Source: Carboxylicivirga caseinilyticus (GTDB lineage: Bacteria > Bacteroidota > Bacteroidia > Bacteroidales > Marinilabiliaceae). Taken from it: a DNA stretch of 64,000 nucleotides. The DNA is taken from the NCBI GenBank assembly GCA_025499705.1, contig JAFMVE010000001.1, positions 236,388 to 300,387 of the forward strand. Reading direction: 5' to 3'. Of the stretch, positions 51,437 to 60,386 are shown piece by piece. Every line of letters starts with the position of its first letter. Position 1 is the stretch's first letter. A model generated the notes under the pieces. The model ran no database searches and was not told where the DNA came from. It saw nothing but the letters and a program-made list of their open reading frames with translations. The translations under genes and the position numbers were made by a program.

Positions 51437-54373
51437 ATGAAAAAACTAAACTTAACCATTTTATCCATTGCCATATTCTTACTGGCTTCAAGTAACCTAT
51501 CTGCTCAAAACAACGAAGGACGTTTTAATCTTAATGTAGGCGATTGGTTTAAGTATAGGGTAGATCAAACAGCAGACATTAATCCTGCAGATTCAAGTTC
51601 TGTAACCAGTCTGTTGTCATTGATGGCTGACACCAAATTTGCAATTGATGTATCCTATCAACTACAGAAGCAAGATGATAATGGAAATCAATTTTTTAAA
51701 GTAGAAGTGGAGAGGATTCGAAGTAAGGTGTATTCTGGTCAGATGGATATGTGGTTTGGTTATGATTCCTTTTATCCACCATTTACTGATGAAAAAAGGG
51801 ATTTAGACCAAAAACATCAATTTTTACTTGGGATTAATCCTAATGGTGAAATTTTTCAATTGGATACGATTCATATTAATAATTCAACCATTCAATTATC
51901 AAAGATAAATGCCCAAAAGAAAAGAGGTATAGCAATAAGTTATACATTCAATTTCCCAATAAAATATCTTGGGTTTATAAATTCAATAATGGCTTTTAAA
52001 CCTGCAAAATCAGGACATCAGGATTTAATTTATGGAGATAGTGATGAAAAAATGACTTTAAAAACAATTAGTTATAGTGAAAAGGGGGATTTTTCAATTT
52101 ATACGATTAAAGCAGAAAAAGCGATTGAAATTGGTCAAATAATTTGCTTAACTAAAGAAAGATTGACTTATGAAAATGATTTTTGCTATTTAATAGATGC
52201 TTCTTTTCCATTACCGGGTAATACTGTTATTAAAGGAAAATTAAATGATCAGATTAATAAAGAAATAACTATTGGAGTTGAAGGAGACAGGGATGAAATT
52301 TATTTTCAAAAGAAGCATTTTATAACTCAACGTGATGGGTCGTTTGAATGCAGGCTTTTTATAGATAGACCTTACTATTTAAAGCTTGATGTTGGCAATG
52401 AATCAATGAATGCTTTTATTGAACCTAATGATACACTAGTCATTAACCAAATAGAGCAAAGAGTGGAACGAGTATCTCATTATGGCACTTTGTATGATCA
52501 TCCAACTCAACTGGGATATTTGTTAAACACTAATCGTTTTGAAGGAAAAGCTGCATACAATGCCAAATTATCTGTTGAAATGGATGAGTGGTTGGGATAT
52601 CCGCCAGCTCCTAAAAGTGTAGAAGATTATTTAAATTATCAGGAAACTACATCAAAATCAGTTAATCAGCTTTTCAGTCTATATAAAGGTAAAGCCAGTG
52701 AATCATGTATCAACTTTTTACGATTGAAATGGGAATTTTTTCATGCTGCAGACAAATTGTATTTTAAGGATAATCTGGAAACTACTATTAGAAGAGACCT
52801 CTATACTGCAATGAAAGACATGAAGTACAAACAGGATACAGAGTATCCAATGGGTTTCTATGCAGATGTAGATACCCTGTCGACTGTAATGCATCCATAC
52901 GAATGGTGTAAGGATTATCAATCTTTTCTAGATTATTCGTTTGACTTTAAAAAAGAGCGACTGGAGATGCAGGTAGGTGGCTTAAATAATGACTTTTATA
53001 ACAAATATTATTTTGCCCGTTCTGCTCTAAAAGGATATCCGCTATATAAAGCTTTATCTAAAATATTGGATGAAGGACTTCGACAAGGTTGTGCAACCGT
53101 AAAAAGAATTGAGCCATATTATCAGGATTTTATTAATAATTGTACAGATCCGGTTTTAACTGAACCTTTAATAAAGGTCCATTCTGCGGCTAAACAATTT
53201 GAGATTGGTGAAAAGTTTCCAATTGAATCTGTTCTTTTAAAAGATAGTTCCCAAATAAAAATATCTGATTACAAGGGAAAGCCGGTTTGTTTATTCATTT
53301 GGGATTCACCAAAATCATCTATAAACCATATGAAAAATGAGTTACACAAATTTAAATCCTCAGAAGTAGAATTTGTTTTTGTTGTAACCTCAGGATATCA
53401 ATATGATCAAATTCCAGTAGATACTGCTATTCTTTCTCTACCCAATTTAACAATTGTTGAATTGGCAGATAATGATATTAAAGATAAGGTTGTTGCAAAT
53501 AGTTCAAAGATATTCGTGCTTGATAGATGGTTACGTTTAATAGACGATAATGTTGACAATCCTTTAAATTACGTAGGTTCTAAGGATTTGGAAGAAACAA
53601 TTCGAAAGGCTATTGAAGCCGAACGATTCACGAAAGATGAAAAGGCATCAATGTATAAAACAGGAGGGTGGAGCTTAGGCTCCATCCTTTTTACATTAAT
53701 GATTGGTTTATGGTTTTATAGTAGAAGAGTTCAGAAGTTAAAAAGAGAAGAAGCTTTAAAGAGGCAGATCAAAGAATTGGAGATAAAAGCCATTCGATCG
53801 CAAATGAATCCTCATTTTATTTTTAATTCACTAAATTCCATTCAGTCATTGGTTAATGCACATCATTATAAAGAAACCAATATTTACCTGGCTAAATTTT
53901 CAGTATTGTTACGAGGCGTTTTGAATAACTCTGAAAAGGGCATGGTAAGTTTATCCGATGAGTTGGAAGCCGTAAAACTATATTGTGAGTTGGAACAATT
54001 GCGTTTTGAATTTGATCTTGTCATAGAAATTGCGCCAGAAATAAATGCTGATTTAATTGAAGTGCCTGGCATGATTATTCAGCCATTAGCCGAAAATGCA
54101 GTTGTACATGGTTTAGCATCTTTAGGCAGCAATGGGGTTCTTACGATTAAAATTGAGAATTGTGCAAATGGCATTTGTGTTTCTGTAACTGATAATGGAG
54201 CAGGCCTAGTTCATATAGAAAATGATAAGTTAAGCGAAAAAGGTTTTGGTTTGAAATTAATAAATGAACGACTTACTATTTTAAGTCATAAAAATTTCAA
54301 GGCCAAATTTAAAATAGAGAACAATAAAAAAGGGAAAGGTACAACTGCCACCCTTTTCATTCCTATTGATTAA
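51437..54373 (+). CDS. LytS-type histidine kinase with TlpA-like extracytoplasmic sensor
   Basis: 978 aa. Signal peptide (MKKLNLTILSIAIFLLASS), a beta-rich region, a DUF4369-like segment (about 260-345, with RDGSFECRL and EPNDTLVI), a helical spacer, a thioredoxin-like domain (about 590-720: FPIESVLLKDSSQIKISDYK then VCLFIWDSPKSS), one TM (about 745-763), then a LytS-type kinase with phospho-acceptor His793 in IRSQMNPHFIFNSLNS and an HATPase with TDNGAG and GFGLKLINERL. The usual redox CxxC after the Trp is absent (WDSPKSS), so the domain is probably a sensor, not a reductase. The ATG at 51437 is preferred over the in-frame TTG at 51428. Its regulator gene follows after 8 bp. Confidence 0.9.
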   Translation: MKKLNLTILSIAIFLLASSNLSAQNNEGRFNLNVGDWFKYRVDQTADINPADSSSVTSLLSLMADTKFAIDVSYQLQKQDDNGNQFFKVEVERIRSKVYSGQMDMWFGYDSFYPPFTDEKRDLDQKHQFLLGINPNGEIFQLDTIHINNSTIQLSKINAQKKRGIAISYTFNFPIKYLGFINSIMAFKPAKSGHQDLIYGDSDEKMTLKTISYSEKGDFSIYTIKAEKAIEIGQIICLTKERLTYENDFCYLIDASFPLPGNTVIKGKLNDQINKEITIGVEGDRDEIYFQKKHFITQRDGSFECRLFIDRPYYLKLDVGNESMNAFIEPNDTLVINQIEQRVERVSHYGTLYDHPTQLGYLLNTNRFEGKAAYNAKLSVEMDEWLGYPPAPKSVEDYLNYQETTSKSVNQLFSLYKGKASESCINFLRLKWEFFHAADKLYFKDNLETTIRRDLYTAMKDMKYKQDTEYPMGFYADVDTLSTVMHPYEWCKDYQSFLDYSFDFKKERLEMQVGGLNNDFYNKYYFARSALKGYPLYKALSKILDEGLRQGCATVKRIEPYYQDFINNCTDPVLTEPLIKVHSAAKQFEIGEKFPIESVLLKDSSQIKISDYKGKPVCLFIWDSPKSSINHMKNELHKFKSSEVEFVFVVTSGYQYDQIPVDTAILSLPNLTIVELADNDIKDKVVANSSKIFVLDRWLRLIDDNVDNPLNYVGSKDLEETIRKAIEAERFTKDEKASMYKTGGWSLGSILFTLMIGLWFYSRRVQKLKREEALKRQIKELEIKAIRSQMNPHFIFNSLNSIQSLVNAHHYKETNIYLAKFSVLLRGVLNNSEKGMVSLSDELEAVKLYCELEQLRFEFDLVIEIAPEINADLIEVPGMIIQPLAENAVVHGLASLGSNGVLTIKIENCANGICVSVTDNGAGLVHIENDKLSEKGFGLKLINERLTILSHKNFKAKFKIENNKKGKGTTATLFIPID

Positions 54374-54381
54374 TAAAGAGT

Positions 54382-55134
54382 ATGGAAAGGATAAAGAGTA
54401 TTATTGTTGATGATGAACCAAAGAGTCGTAATAATTTGCGCGACTTGCTTAAAGAATATTGCCAACAAGTAGATTTAATAGGTGAGGCAGCATCGGCGGG
54501 AGAAGCCTTAAAACTCTTGAATGAGAAACAACCAGAATTGGTGTTTCTTGATATTGAAATGCCTGGAGGTTCGGGATTTGATTTGTTAAAGTCATTAAGT
54601 AAGCAATCGTTCGAAGTGATTTTTGTAACAGCCTTTGACAAGTATGGAATACAAGCTGTTAAGTTTTGCGCAGTCGATTATATTCTTAAACCCATCGACA
54701 TCCTGGAATTATCTAGAGCAGTTGAGAAAGCGCATTTACAAATCAATCAGAAAAAGGAAAACCAACGATTGGCTGAGTTGGTTGCCAATTTAGATCGGTC
54801 TGATGAAGAAAAAAGATTGGCTTTACCACTATTAGATAAAATTGAATTTGTAATCATTAATCAGATCATTCGTATTGAGGCTGATGGTAATTATTCCCGA
54901 ATTTTCCTCAACAATAAGCAGGAATACATGGTTTGTAAAACACTTAAGGAGTATCATGAAATACTTCAAACCTATGGCTTTTTGCGCACTCACCAATCTC
55001 ACCTAATCAATACCCATCAAATAAAAGCTTACGTTAAAACTGACGGAGGTTATATTCTAATGCAGGATAATAGCAATGTTCCTATTTCTCGTCAGAAGAA
55101 AGAAGAAGTGATGAAGGTAATACTGCATAATTAA
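54382..55134 (+). CDS. LytTR-family response regulator
   Basis: 250 aa. Receiver domain with DDEP (10-13) and phospho-acceptor Asp57 in LVFLDIEMPGGSGFD, switch Thr in VTAFDKYG, and Lys in LKPID. The C-terminal LytTR DNA-binding domain (about 145-250) shows RIEADGNYSRIFL, RTHQSHLINTHQI and VPISRQKKEEV. Cognate partner of the kinase 8 bp upstream. Its targets are unknown; LytTR sites were not found by eye in the window. Confidence 0.95.
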   Translation: MERIKSIIVDDEPKSRNNLRDLLKEYCQQVDLIGEAASAGEALKLLNEKQPELVFLDIEMPGGSGFDLLKSLSKQSFEVIFVTAFDKYGIQAVKFCAVDYILKPIDILELSRAVEKAHLQINQKKENQRLAELVANLDRSDEEKRLALPLLDKIEFVIINQIIRIEADGNYSRIFLNNKQEYMVCKTLKEYHEILQTYGFLRTHQSHLINTHQIKAYVKTDGGYILMQDNSNVPISRQKKEEVMKVILHN

Positions 55135-55201
55135 GTTTATTTCATTTTATCCTTGCTATCTCCAGAAGGAGTAGTAAGAGTCCGTATAGATTAGACATTG
55201 T

Positions 55202-55245
55202 GTCTTCCTCTCCTTGAGGAGAGGATAAGAGGAGAGGTGTTGAAT
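55202..55245 (+). repeat. REP-like palindromic repeat, copy 3
   Basis: CCTCTCCT-TG-AGGAGAGG palindrome (55207-55224), followed by ATAAGAGGAGAGGTGTTGAAT. Almost identical to copy 1 over 44 bp, 4.4 kb away and same orientation. Confidence 0.8.
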
Positions 55246-55280
55246 CAATTCTGAGAAAATCTTTGCATTTGTGTTTAAAA

Positions 55281-55300
55281 TACAGACGCCCCTGCGGGGC
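55281..55300 (+). repeat. TACAG-hairpin repeat, copy 2
   Basis: TACAGAC followed by palindrome GCCCC-TGC-GGGGC (55288-55300). Same layout as copies 1 and 3, with compensating stem bases. Confidence 0.6.
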
Positions 55301-55340
55301 TTTGCTTTATCTATTACAGAGCACTCACTTACTGTGCTGT

Positions 55341-55360
55341 TACAGGCGTTCCTTTGGGAC
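55341..55360 (+). repeat. TACAG-hairpin repeat, copy 3
   Basis: TACAGGC followed by GTTCC-TTT-GGGAC, a stem that needs one G-T pair. The 25 bp before it (AGCAC...GTGCT inverted pair) also resemble the sequence before copy 1. Confidence 0.6.
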
Positions 55361-55423
55361 TGGGATTAAAATGGCATATTTCCCACTCGCCAGAGTGAGG
55401 TATTTTTAAATTTATGCAGAAAT

Positions 55424-55471
55424 TAAAAAAGGAACGGTTCTCCATAAGCAAATTGCAAATAAAGAACCGTT
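55424..55471 (-). terminator. Intrinsic terminator after the S9 peptidase gene
   Basis: Nine-bp stem AACGGTTCT/AGAACCGTT (55433-55441 and 55463-55471) with a 21-nt loop; on the minus strand it is followed by CCTTTTTTAA. 25 bp after the peptidase stop. Confidence 0.72.
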
Positions 55472-55496
55472 TCTAACCTTTTAAAATATTCCGATA

Positions 55497-57413
55497 TTAT
55501 TCTTCTACCGGCTCATTATTTAAATGCTTAGCCAGGAATTTTTCCATGGCATTGTAAAAGTCAAAGCGGTTTTCTTCGTTGCGGAAGCCATGACCTTCAT
55601 TATCTTTTACCATATATTCCACATCAATGCCGCGCTCTTTCATAGCAGCCACCATTTGATCCGATTCATCTTTGTTAACACGTGGATCGTTGGCACCCTG
55701 AGCTACGAAAAGAGCTGCTGTTATTTTATCGGCATGGAAAACGGGTGAGGCAGCGGCCAATAAAAGACTGTCTTGTACCGGATCACCAACCATTTCATAT
55801 AACATTTGCTTATATGGTTCCCAATAAGGAGGAATAGTGTTCATAAAAGTAAACAGGTTACTTACTCCCACATAATCAACACCACATTTATACAAATCAG
55901 GTGTAAAAGTTAAACCGGACAGTGTTGCATAACCACCATAGCTACCGCCATAAATGGCAATGCGATCTTTATCAGCAATGCCCTGATCAATCAACCATTG
56001 AACACCGTCAGTAATATCATCCTGCATCGTTTTTCCCCATTGTTTGAATGATGATTCCCAGAATTCACGGCCATAACCTGTTGATCCTCTGAAATTCATT
56101 TGAAGAACTGCATAGCCTCTGTTTGCCAGAAACTGAATTTCGGGATTAAAGCCCCAGGTATCGCGAGCCCATGGTCCACCATGAGGGTTAATCACAACAG
56201 GCAGATTCTTCTCTTCCACTCCAACAGGTAAAGTCAGGTATCCGTGGATAGTTAAACCATCTCGCGAAGTATATTTAACAGGTTTCATTTTAGCCATTTG
56301 GTCTTCATCGAGCCATGGACTTACATCTGTTAAGTGCTTAAGATCATCACTAGCCGTGTCATAGAAATAATAGGCACCCAACGAACGATCGCTGTAGGTG
56401 CGAATCAAAAACTTATCTTCTTCTTTATTCGAACTGGTGATAAAAACTTCGTAACCTTTTAATTCACTTTCAAGCCTGTCAAAAAGTTTTTTGGTTTGCT
56501 CATCAAAGAAATGACGGCCTTGCATGTCGGTAGTATAAGTGGCAGTGGTGATAACTTTTCTTTTTTCAGAATAGTTTAATCCCTCCACATCCACCTCTGG
56601 ATGACTGAACAATACTTCTGTTTCTTTAGCTGTGGCCGGATCAAAAATTACAATCTCTGCTTTATCGCGTCCAACATTTGAAGATGCATAAAGCATTTTG
56701 TTATCGAAGGTGAAAAATAGTGGATTCAGAGTCTCTTTAAAAGATGTCGTTAATATGTTTTTAAACTCATCCTCTTCACTGTCACGATAGAGTAAACTCT
56801 GGTTAATCATGTCGGTTACTGCAATAGCGGCTCTTAATTTGCCATCATGGTCGGTGATCCAGCCGGAAATATTACCAGGGTTTTCATAAAGTATCTGCAT
56901 TTCTCCGGTAACGATATTGAGTCGGTACGGATCAAAAACCTGTGGATTACGTTTGTTCATGCTGATGATTACTTCATCCGGAATATCGCGTAAATCATCA
57001 ATGATGCCGGTTCTAACATTCTCAAAATCGGTAAAGCAAACTGCATTGGTGCCATCCAAATCAACACCGTACAATTTAAAGTTTTCGTTACCACCATCGT
57101 CTTTTACAAAAAGAATACGTGTTTCGTTCGCCCAGAAATAACCGGCTACATCTCTGTCGGTTTCAAAAGTTATTTGAGTTGCACTGTCTTTTCCAATCTC
57201 CTGAACGAACACATTCATTCGGTTTTCATAAGGAGCTTTGTAGGAGAAATACTTTCCATCAGGAGAAATCTGGAAGCTTGTTTGATCAGGATTTTTAAAA
57301 AAATCTTCTAATGGAATGATGGGAGCTTTGTTCTCTTGTTTGGGTGATGTGGTACAACCAATCATTAACAGGGTAACCATCATCGATAAAATAAAGAAGG
57401 GGTGTTTTTTCAT
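55497..57413 (-). CDS. S9 prolyl oligopeptidase-family lipoprotein
   Basis: 638 aa. Lipoprotein signal with lipobox LMIGC, an N-terminal beta propeller (about 35-370, with SPDGKYFSYK), then an alpha/beta-hydrolase domain: NPHGGPW, the nucleophile in GGSYGG (Ser491), the Asp in GANDPRV and the His in NEGHGF. It should cleave short peptides in the periplasm or at the surface. Monocistronic with its own terminator. Related to the alanyl/prolyl dipeptidyl peptidases of Bacteroidota; substrate not determined. Confidence 0.93.
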   Translation of the reverse strand: MKKHPFFILSMMVTLLMIGCTTSPKQENKAPIIPLEDFFKNPDQTSFQISPDGKYFSYKAPYENRMNVFVQEIGKDSATQITFETDRDVAGYFWANETRILFVKDDGGNENFKLYGVDLDGTNAVCFTDFENVRTGIIDDLRDIPDEVIISMNKRNPQVFDPYRLNIVTGEMQILYENPGNISGWITDHDGKLRAAIAVTDMINQSLLYRDSEEDEFKNILTTSFKETLNPLFFTFDNKMLYASSNVGRDKAEIVIFDPATAKETEVLFSHPEVDVEGLNYSEKRKVITTATYTTDMQGRHFFDEQTKKLFDRLESELKGYEVFITSSNKEEDKFLIRTYSDRSLGAYYFYDTASDDLKHLTDVSPWLDEDQMAKMKPVKYTSRDGLTIHGYLTLPVGVEEKNLPVVINPHGGPWARDTWGFNPEIQFLANRGYAVLQMNFRGSTGYGREFWESSFKQWGKTMQDDITDGVQWLIDQGIADKDRIAIYGGSYGGYATLSGLTFTPDLYKCGVDYVGVSNLFTFMNTIPPYWEPYKQMLYEMVGDPVQDSLLLAAASPVFHADKITAALFVAQGANDPRVNKDESDQMVAAMKERGIDVEYMVKDNEGHGFRNEENRFDFYNAMEKFLAKHLNNEPVEE

Positions 57414-57782
57414 TTGAAATAGGTTTTAAGTGTTTTATGAAGTTATGGAAATTACAAAGAGTTTTAATTTATTTCAAGGTTGTGGCTAATAAATTAATAA
57501 TTAATAGAATAGTTGAAAATTAGATAGAGCGGAATAAGTTAGATACATTGCAGTAATTATCTATAAATGATATCTGTTTCTTATTACTAATTAATCGTTT
57601 TATTCTATTAGTACATTTAATAAATATTTTGCAAACCTAAACAACATAAGCTATTTTAGTAGGGAACAAACAAAGCCCTAATGAAATACAAACTAAAACC
57701 TAAAAGAATATAGAATGCAATAATGCCATTGAAAAATAGGTGTTATTGCATTTTTTTGATTTACTAATTTAATCCCCAGAAT
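57414..57782. other. 369-bp AT-rich gap with possible small RNA
   Basis: Divergent promoter region of the S9 and DUF4349 genes. No coding sequence seen. A plus-strand hairpin TAGGG/CCCTA (57660-57664 and 57676-57680) and a terminator-like hairpin at 57714-57757 occur with no upstream plus-strand gene, so a small RNA or a leader attenuator is possible. Confidence 0.5.
57714..57757 (+). terminator. Orphan terminator-like hairpin before the DUF4349 gene
   Basis: Ten-bp stem (AATGCAATAA at 57714-57723 with 57743-57752), 19-nt loop, followed by a T run. The nearest upstream plus-strand gene ends 2.6 kb away. Confidence 0.6.
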
Positions 57783-58652
57783 ATGAAAACCTCACTTTAC
57801 ATCCTTTTATTTTCAGCACTCTTAACCTCTTGTCATCAGAAACCAACAACAGTTTTGGGCTTTTCTGGTAATGGGTCTGAAATGGCAGATTTGGCTATTG
57901 AAGAAATTCCCATAACCAGACAAGAGGAGGTTATGCCACCGGCACCACCCATGCCGGAAACCCAGGTAGAAAGTGCTGTTCAACAACAGGAAAAGAAGAT
58001 AATAAAAGATGGTCGCATGGGAATTAAGGTGGCAAACCTTGAAACGGCTAAAAGTAAAGTAGATACCTTGTTGCTACGCTGGCAGGGTTATTATGGTAAT
58101 GAGGCCTTAAGTAATTCCAACTATCAAGCGTCTTATGATTTAACCATTCGTATTCCCAGCCGATATTTCGAATTGTTTATTACGGCATTGGAAAAAGGGG
58201 GAGGTGAAGTAGAGTATAAAAGTATAGATGCACGTGATGTTACTACCCAGTTTATTGACCTCGAAACTCGTTTGACAAATAAACAAAGCTATCTGAAACG
58301 ATATAATGAGTTGCTAAAAAAAGCCAATACGGTTGAGGAAATACTTAAGATTGAAGAAAAAATCCGACGCATCGAAGAAGAAATTGAAAGTACAACTGGT
58401 ACCTTAAAATACTTAAGTAGTCAGGTTGATTACAGTACTCTTAGATTAACACTGACACAGGAAAAAGAGTATATCTATGAGCCTCAAAAGCGCGATTCGT
58501 TTATGGAGCGTTTAAAAATGTCGCTATCGAAAGGTTGGTTTGCCTTTGTTGATTTTCTGTTATTTATGATCCGTTTATGGCCTTTCTGGATTCTTCTGGC
58601 TGGCATCATCTGGATATGGAAAAAATTTAGATCGAGAAAAAAGAAGAAATAG
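57783..58652 (+). CDS. DUF4349 lipoprotein
   Basis: 289 aa. Lipoprotein signal (lipobox LLTSC), a short proline-rich linker (about 45-70), the DUF4349 domain with KIIKDGRMGIKVANLE, a long coiled coil (about 170-215, with EEILKIEEKIRRIEEEIEST), and a C-terminal TM helix (about 255-277) ending in a basic tail. Having both a lipid anchor signal and a C-terminal membrane helix is the normal layout of this family. Role unknown, probably envelope-associated. Its stop directly abuts the next ATG. Confidence 0.9.
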   Translation: MKTSLYILLFSALLTSCHQKPTTVLGFSGNGSEMADLAIEEIPITRQEEVMPPAPPMPETQVESAVQQQEKKIIKDGRMGIKVANLETAKSKVDTLLLRWQGYYGNEALSNSNYQASYDLTIRIPSRYFELFITALEKGGGEVEYKSIDARDVTTQFIDLETRLTNKQSYLKRYNELLKKANTVEEILKIEEKIRRIEEEIESTTGTLKYLSSQVDYSTLRLTLTQEKEYIYEPQKRDSFMERLKMSLSKGWFAFVDFLLFMIRLWPFWILLAGIIWIWKKFRSRKKKK

Positions 58653-59072
58653 ATGTTCATAAGGAAATATTGGCATTGGGCTGTTGCAATATTGCTTTTT
58701 GTTGTTTTAGCGATTTGGATAGAGTGTAGAAACTCTTACTTTTTTGATAATTATTTTAATGAGGTAGCAGTTACCAAATGTGTTACAATAGGAGAATCAT
58801 TTAATGATATATCATCTTCTGTTGGTTATTTATATAAAGCAAATGGATTTGTTTATGAGGGTTCATTTAAAATAGATTCAGAACGTGTTCAATATGAAAA
58901 AGGAATTTACTATTGTGTTTATAGTAAGAAAGATGCAAAGATTAATGCTTTTATTCCGTATACAGATATTGAGAAAGTACAAATAATTAAAAAAGATAAA
59001 GTATTGCTTAAAAAATACTTGGATAGATCTCAAAAGGCAAGATACTTGAGAAAGAACAATCGACTGAATTAA
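58653..59072 (+). CDS. Hypothetical membrane-anchored protein, 139 aa
   Basis: Not recognised. N-terminal TM/signal anchor (about 9-24, WAVAILLFVVLAIWI), then a compact beta-type domain with GYLYKANGFVYEGSF and GIYYCVYSKKDAKINAF, resembling small secreted domains common in Bacteroidota, and a basic helical tail. It starts in the base after the DUF4349 stop codon, so it is translationally coupled and likely part of that operon. Confidence 0.75.
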   Translation: MFIRKYWHWAVAILLFVVLAIWIECRNSYFFDNYFNEVAVTKCVTIGESFNDISSSVGYLYKANGFVYEGSFKIDSERVQYEKGIYYCVYSKKDAKINAFIPYTDIEKVQIIKKDKVLLKKYLDRSQKARYLRKNNRLN

Positions 59073-59080
59073 TCACCTAA

Positions 59081-60112
59081 ATGAAAACCATCTTTGTAAA
59101 GTATAGCGAATCAGTTATTCTAATTATAGTAGCACTTGCCATTTATTTCGTTAGTCGAAATCCTGAGATATATGGTGTTGAAAATACTAATCTTATTAAA
59201 GGCAGATTAAGTGACAATCCAGCAAAAGGAGTGCATGATGAAGACTATAAATACATAGGATTGTGGATTGCCGGATATGATGATTTATTTGAATTTTCAG
59301 GTTGTTCATATAATTCTCGTATAGCCAAAGAAGTTTTAAAACTTCAGAAAGGTGATGAAGTAGTACTTCATACTCAATTCAAAAGTTCATCAATTACTAT
59401 ACCCTGGAAAGGGAAAAAATACAGAACGTATAAAATATGTGATGCTTATTGTTCAAAATCAGGAACGATAATAACATTTGATCAGTTTAACGAATGTAAT
59501 AACAGATTGGTAAATAAATTAATTCCGGGTCTTTGCCTGGGGTTATTGTTAATTGGTCTTTATAAAATAATCCGAAAGGTAAAAGATGATCAGAATACAA
59601 AGGAGCTAATTGTTTCGAATTATGCATCAACAAAACCGGAGAGCGAAGATGTAATTAAACTAAAACCTGATAGATTGTCATTTCTAATTCGTAAGAGTTA
59701 TTACTCAATTGTATTTATCGGATTTGGAATTTATAAGCTGTACCCTATTAACAGTCAAGATTTAGATGTTTTAGGAATTGCTGCCTTTACACTTGGGATT
59801 TTATTAATACCAGCTTTTCTCATTCTGCATCAAGGAATATTTTATATTGTTGATCCCAATGGGGTTTATATTAAAGAGAAAAGTATTTTCTTCCAGAATG
59901 AATCTGAGTTTACTTCATATACTGCCATAAAGGAAGTGAGTTGTCGGCAGAATCTTTTCGAATATGCTAAAAACATCGGTTCGGTATATATTGATACAGG
60001 CGAAACGGATGAAAATTACAATACCATTTACTACAAACTTATTGGCATAAAAAACCATCGTGATATTGCAAAAATCATTCTTAAAAGAGCCAACTTATCT
60101 GGAGCAAACTGA
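59081..60112 (+). CDS. Hypothetical multi-TM protein, 343 aa
   Basis: Not recognised. TM helices at about 10-26, 147-165, 206-222 and 230-255. An extracytoplasmic loop (about 30-145) resembles the preceding protein's beta domain (YKYIGLWIAGYDDLFEFSG, then GDEVVLHTQF). The C-terminal part (about 260-340) looks like a PH-like domain (NGVYIKEKSIFFQNESEF). 8 bp after the preceding gene, so probably the third gene of that operon. Confidence 0.72.
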   Translation: MKTIFVKYSESVILIIVALAIYFVSRNPEIYGVENTNLIKGRLSDNPAKGVHDEDYKYIGLWIAGYDDLFEFSGCSYNSRIAKEVLKLQKGDEVVLHTQFKSSSITIPWKGKKYRTYKICDAYCSKSGTIITFDQFNECNNRLVNKLIPGLCLGLLLIGLYKIIRKVKDDQNTKELIVSNYASTKPESEDVIKLKPDRLSFLIRKSYYSIVFIGFGIYKLYPINSQDLDVLGIAAFTLGILLIPAFLILHQGIFYIVDPNGVYIKEKSIFFQNESEFTSYTAIKEVSCRQNLFEYAKNIGSVYIDTGETDENYNTIYYKLIGIKNHRDIAKIILKRANLSGAN

Positions 60113-60248
60113 TAGTAAATATTCCAATCGACCATATCGAACCATTTGATATTTAAGATTTTCAGGTCGTTTATTACCGAAATATTCTGCATTGATTTTT
60201 GATTAAGTAATACGTTCACTTGTAGTTAAAATAGATCTGTATGTCGAA

Positions 60249-60316
60249 TTTGTTTGTCCTCAAGACCTTTGAAAAATACTTTTGATTCAGGTTTAAATAT
60301 TGATAAGGACAAACAA
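60249..60316 (+). promoter_or_regulatory. Promoter framed by an 11-bp inverted repeat, iron-sulfur operon
   Basis: -7 element TACTTTTG at 60277-60284 with TTTG at 60253-60256 (20 bp spacing). A perfect 11-bp inverted repeat TTGTTTGTCCT/AGGACAAACAA (60250-60260, 60306-60316) has one arm on the -33 region and the other about 15 bp past the predicted start. This is the geometry of a repressor operator or DNA loop. A GACAAACA at 60371-60378 may be a third half-site. Confidence 0.55.
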
Positions 60317-60386
60317 TATTTTGTATTTGATTCATTAGTCCGTTAACTCGGGCTGATGAATTTCTTATTCGACAAACAGCATCATC

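Larger units (their letters stand above)
55135..55496. other. 362-bp intergenic region with repeats
   Basis: No gene is seen. It holds REP-like copy 3 (55202-55245), two TACAG-hairpin repeats (55281-55300 and 55341-55360), a CACTC/GAGTG hairpin near 55384-55397, and the minus-strand terminator of the S9 peptidase gene. Confidence 0.75.

Noticed and set aside
50836..55134. Insertion sequence or integrated phage at the repeat-rich island
   Set aside because: No transposase, integrase, target duplication or phage gene is present; the repeats are short and palindromic.
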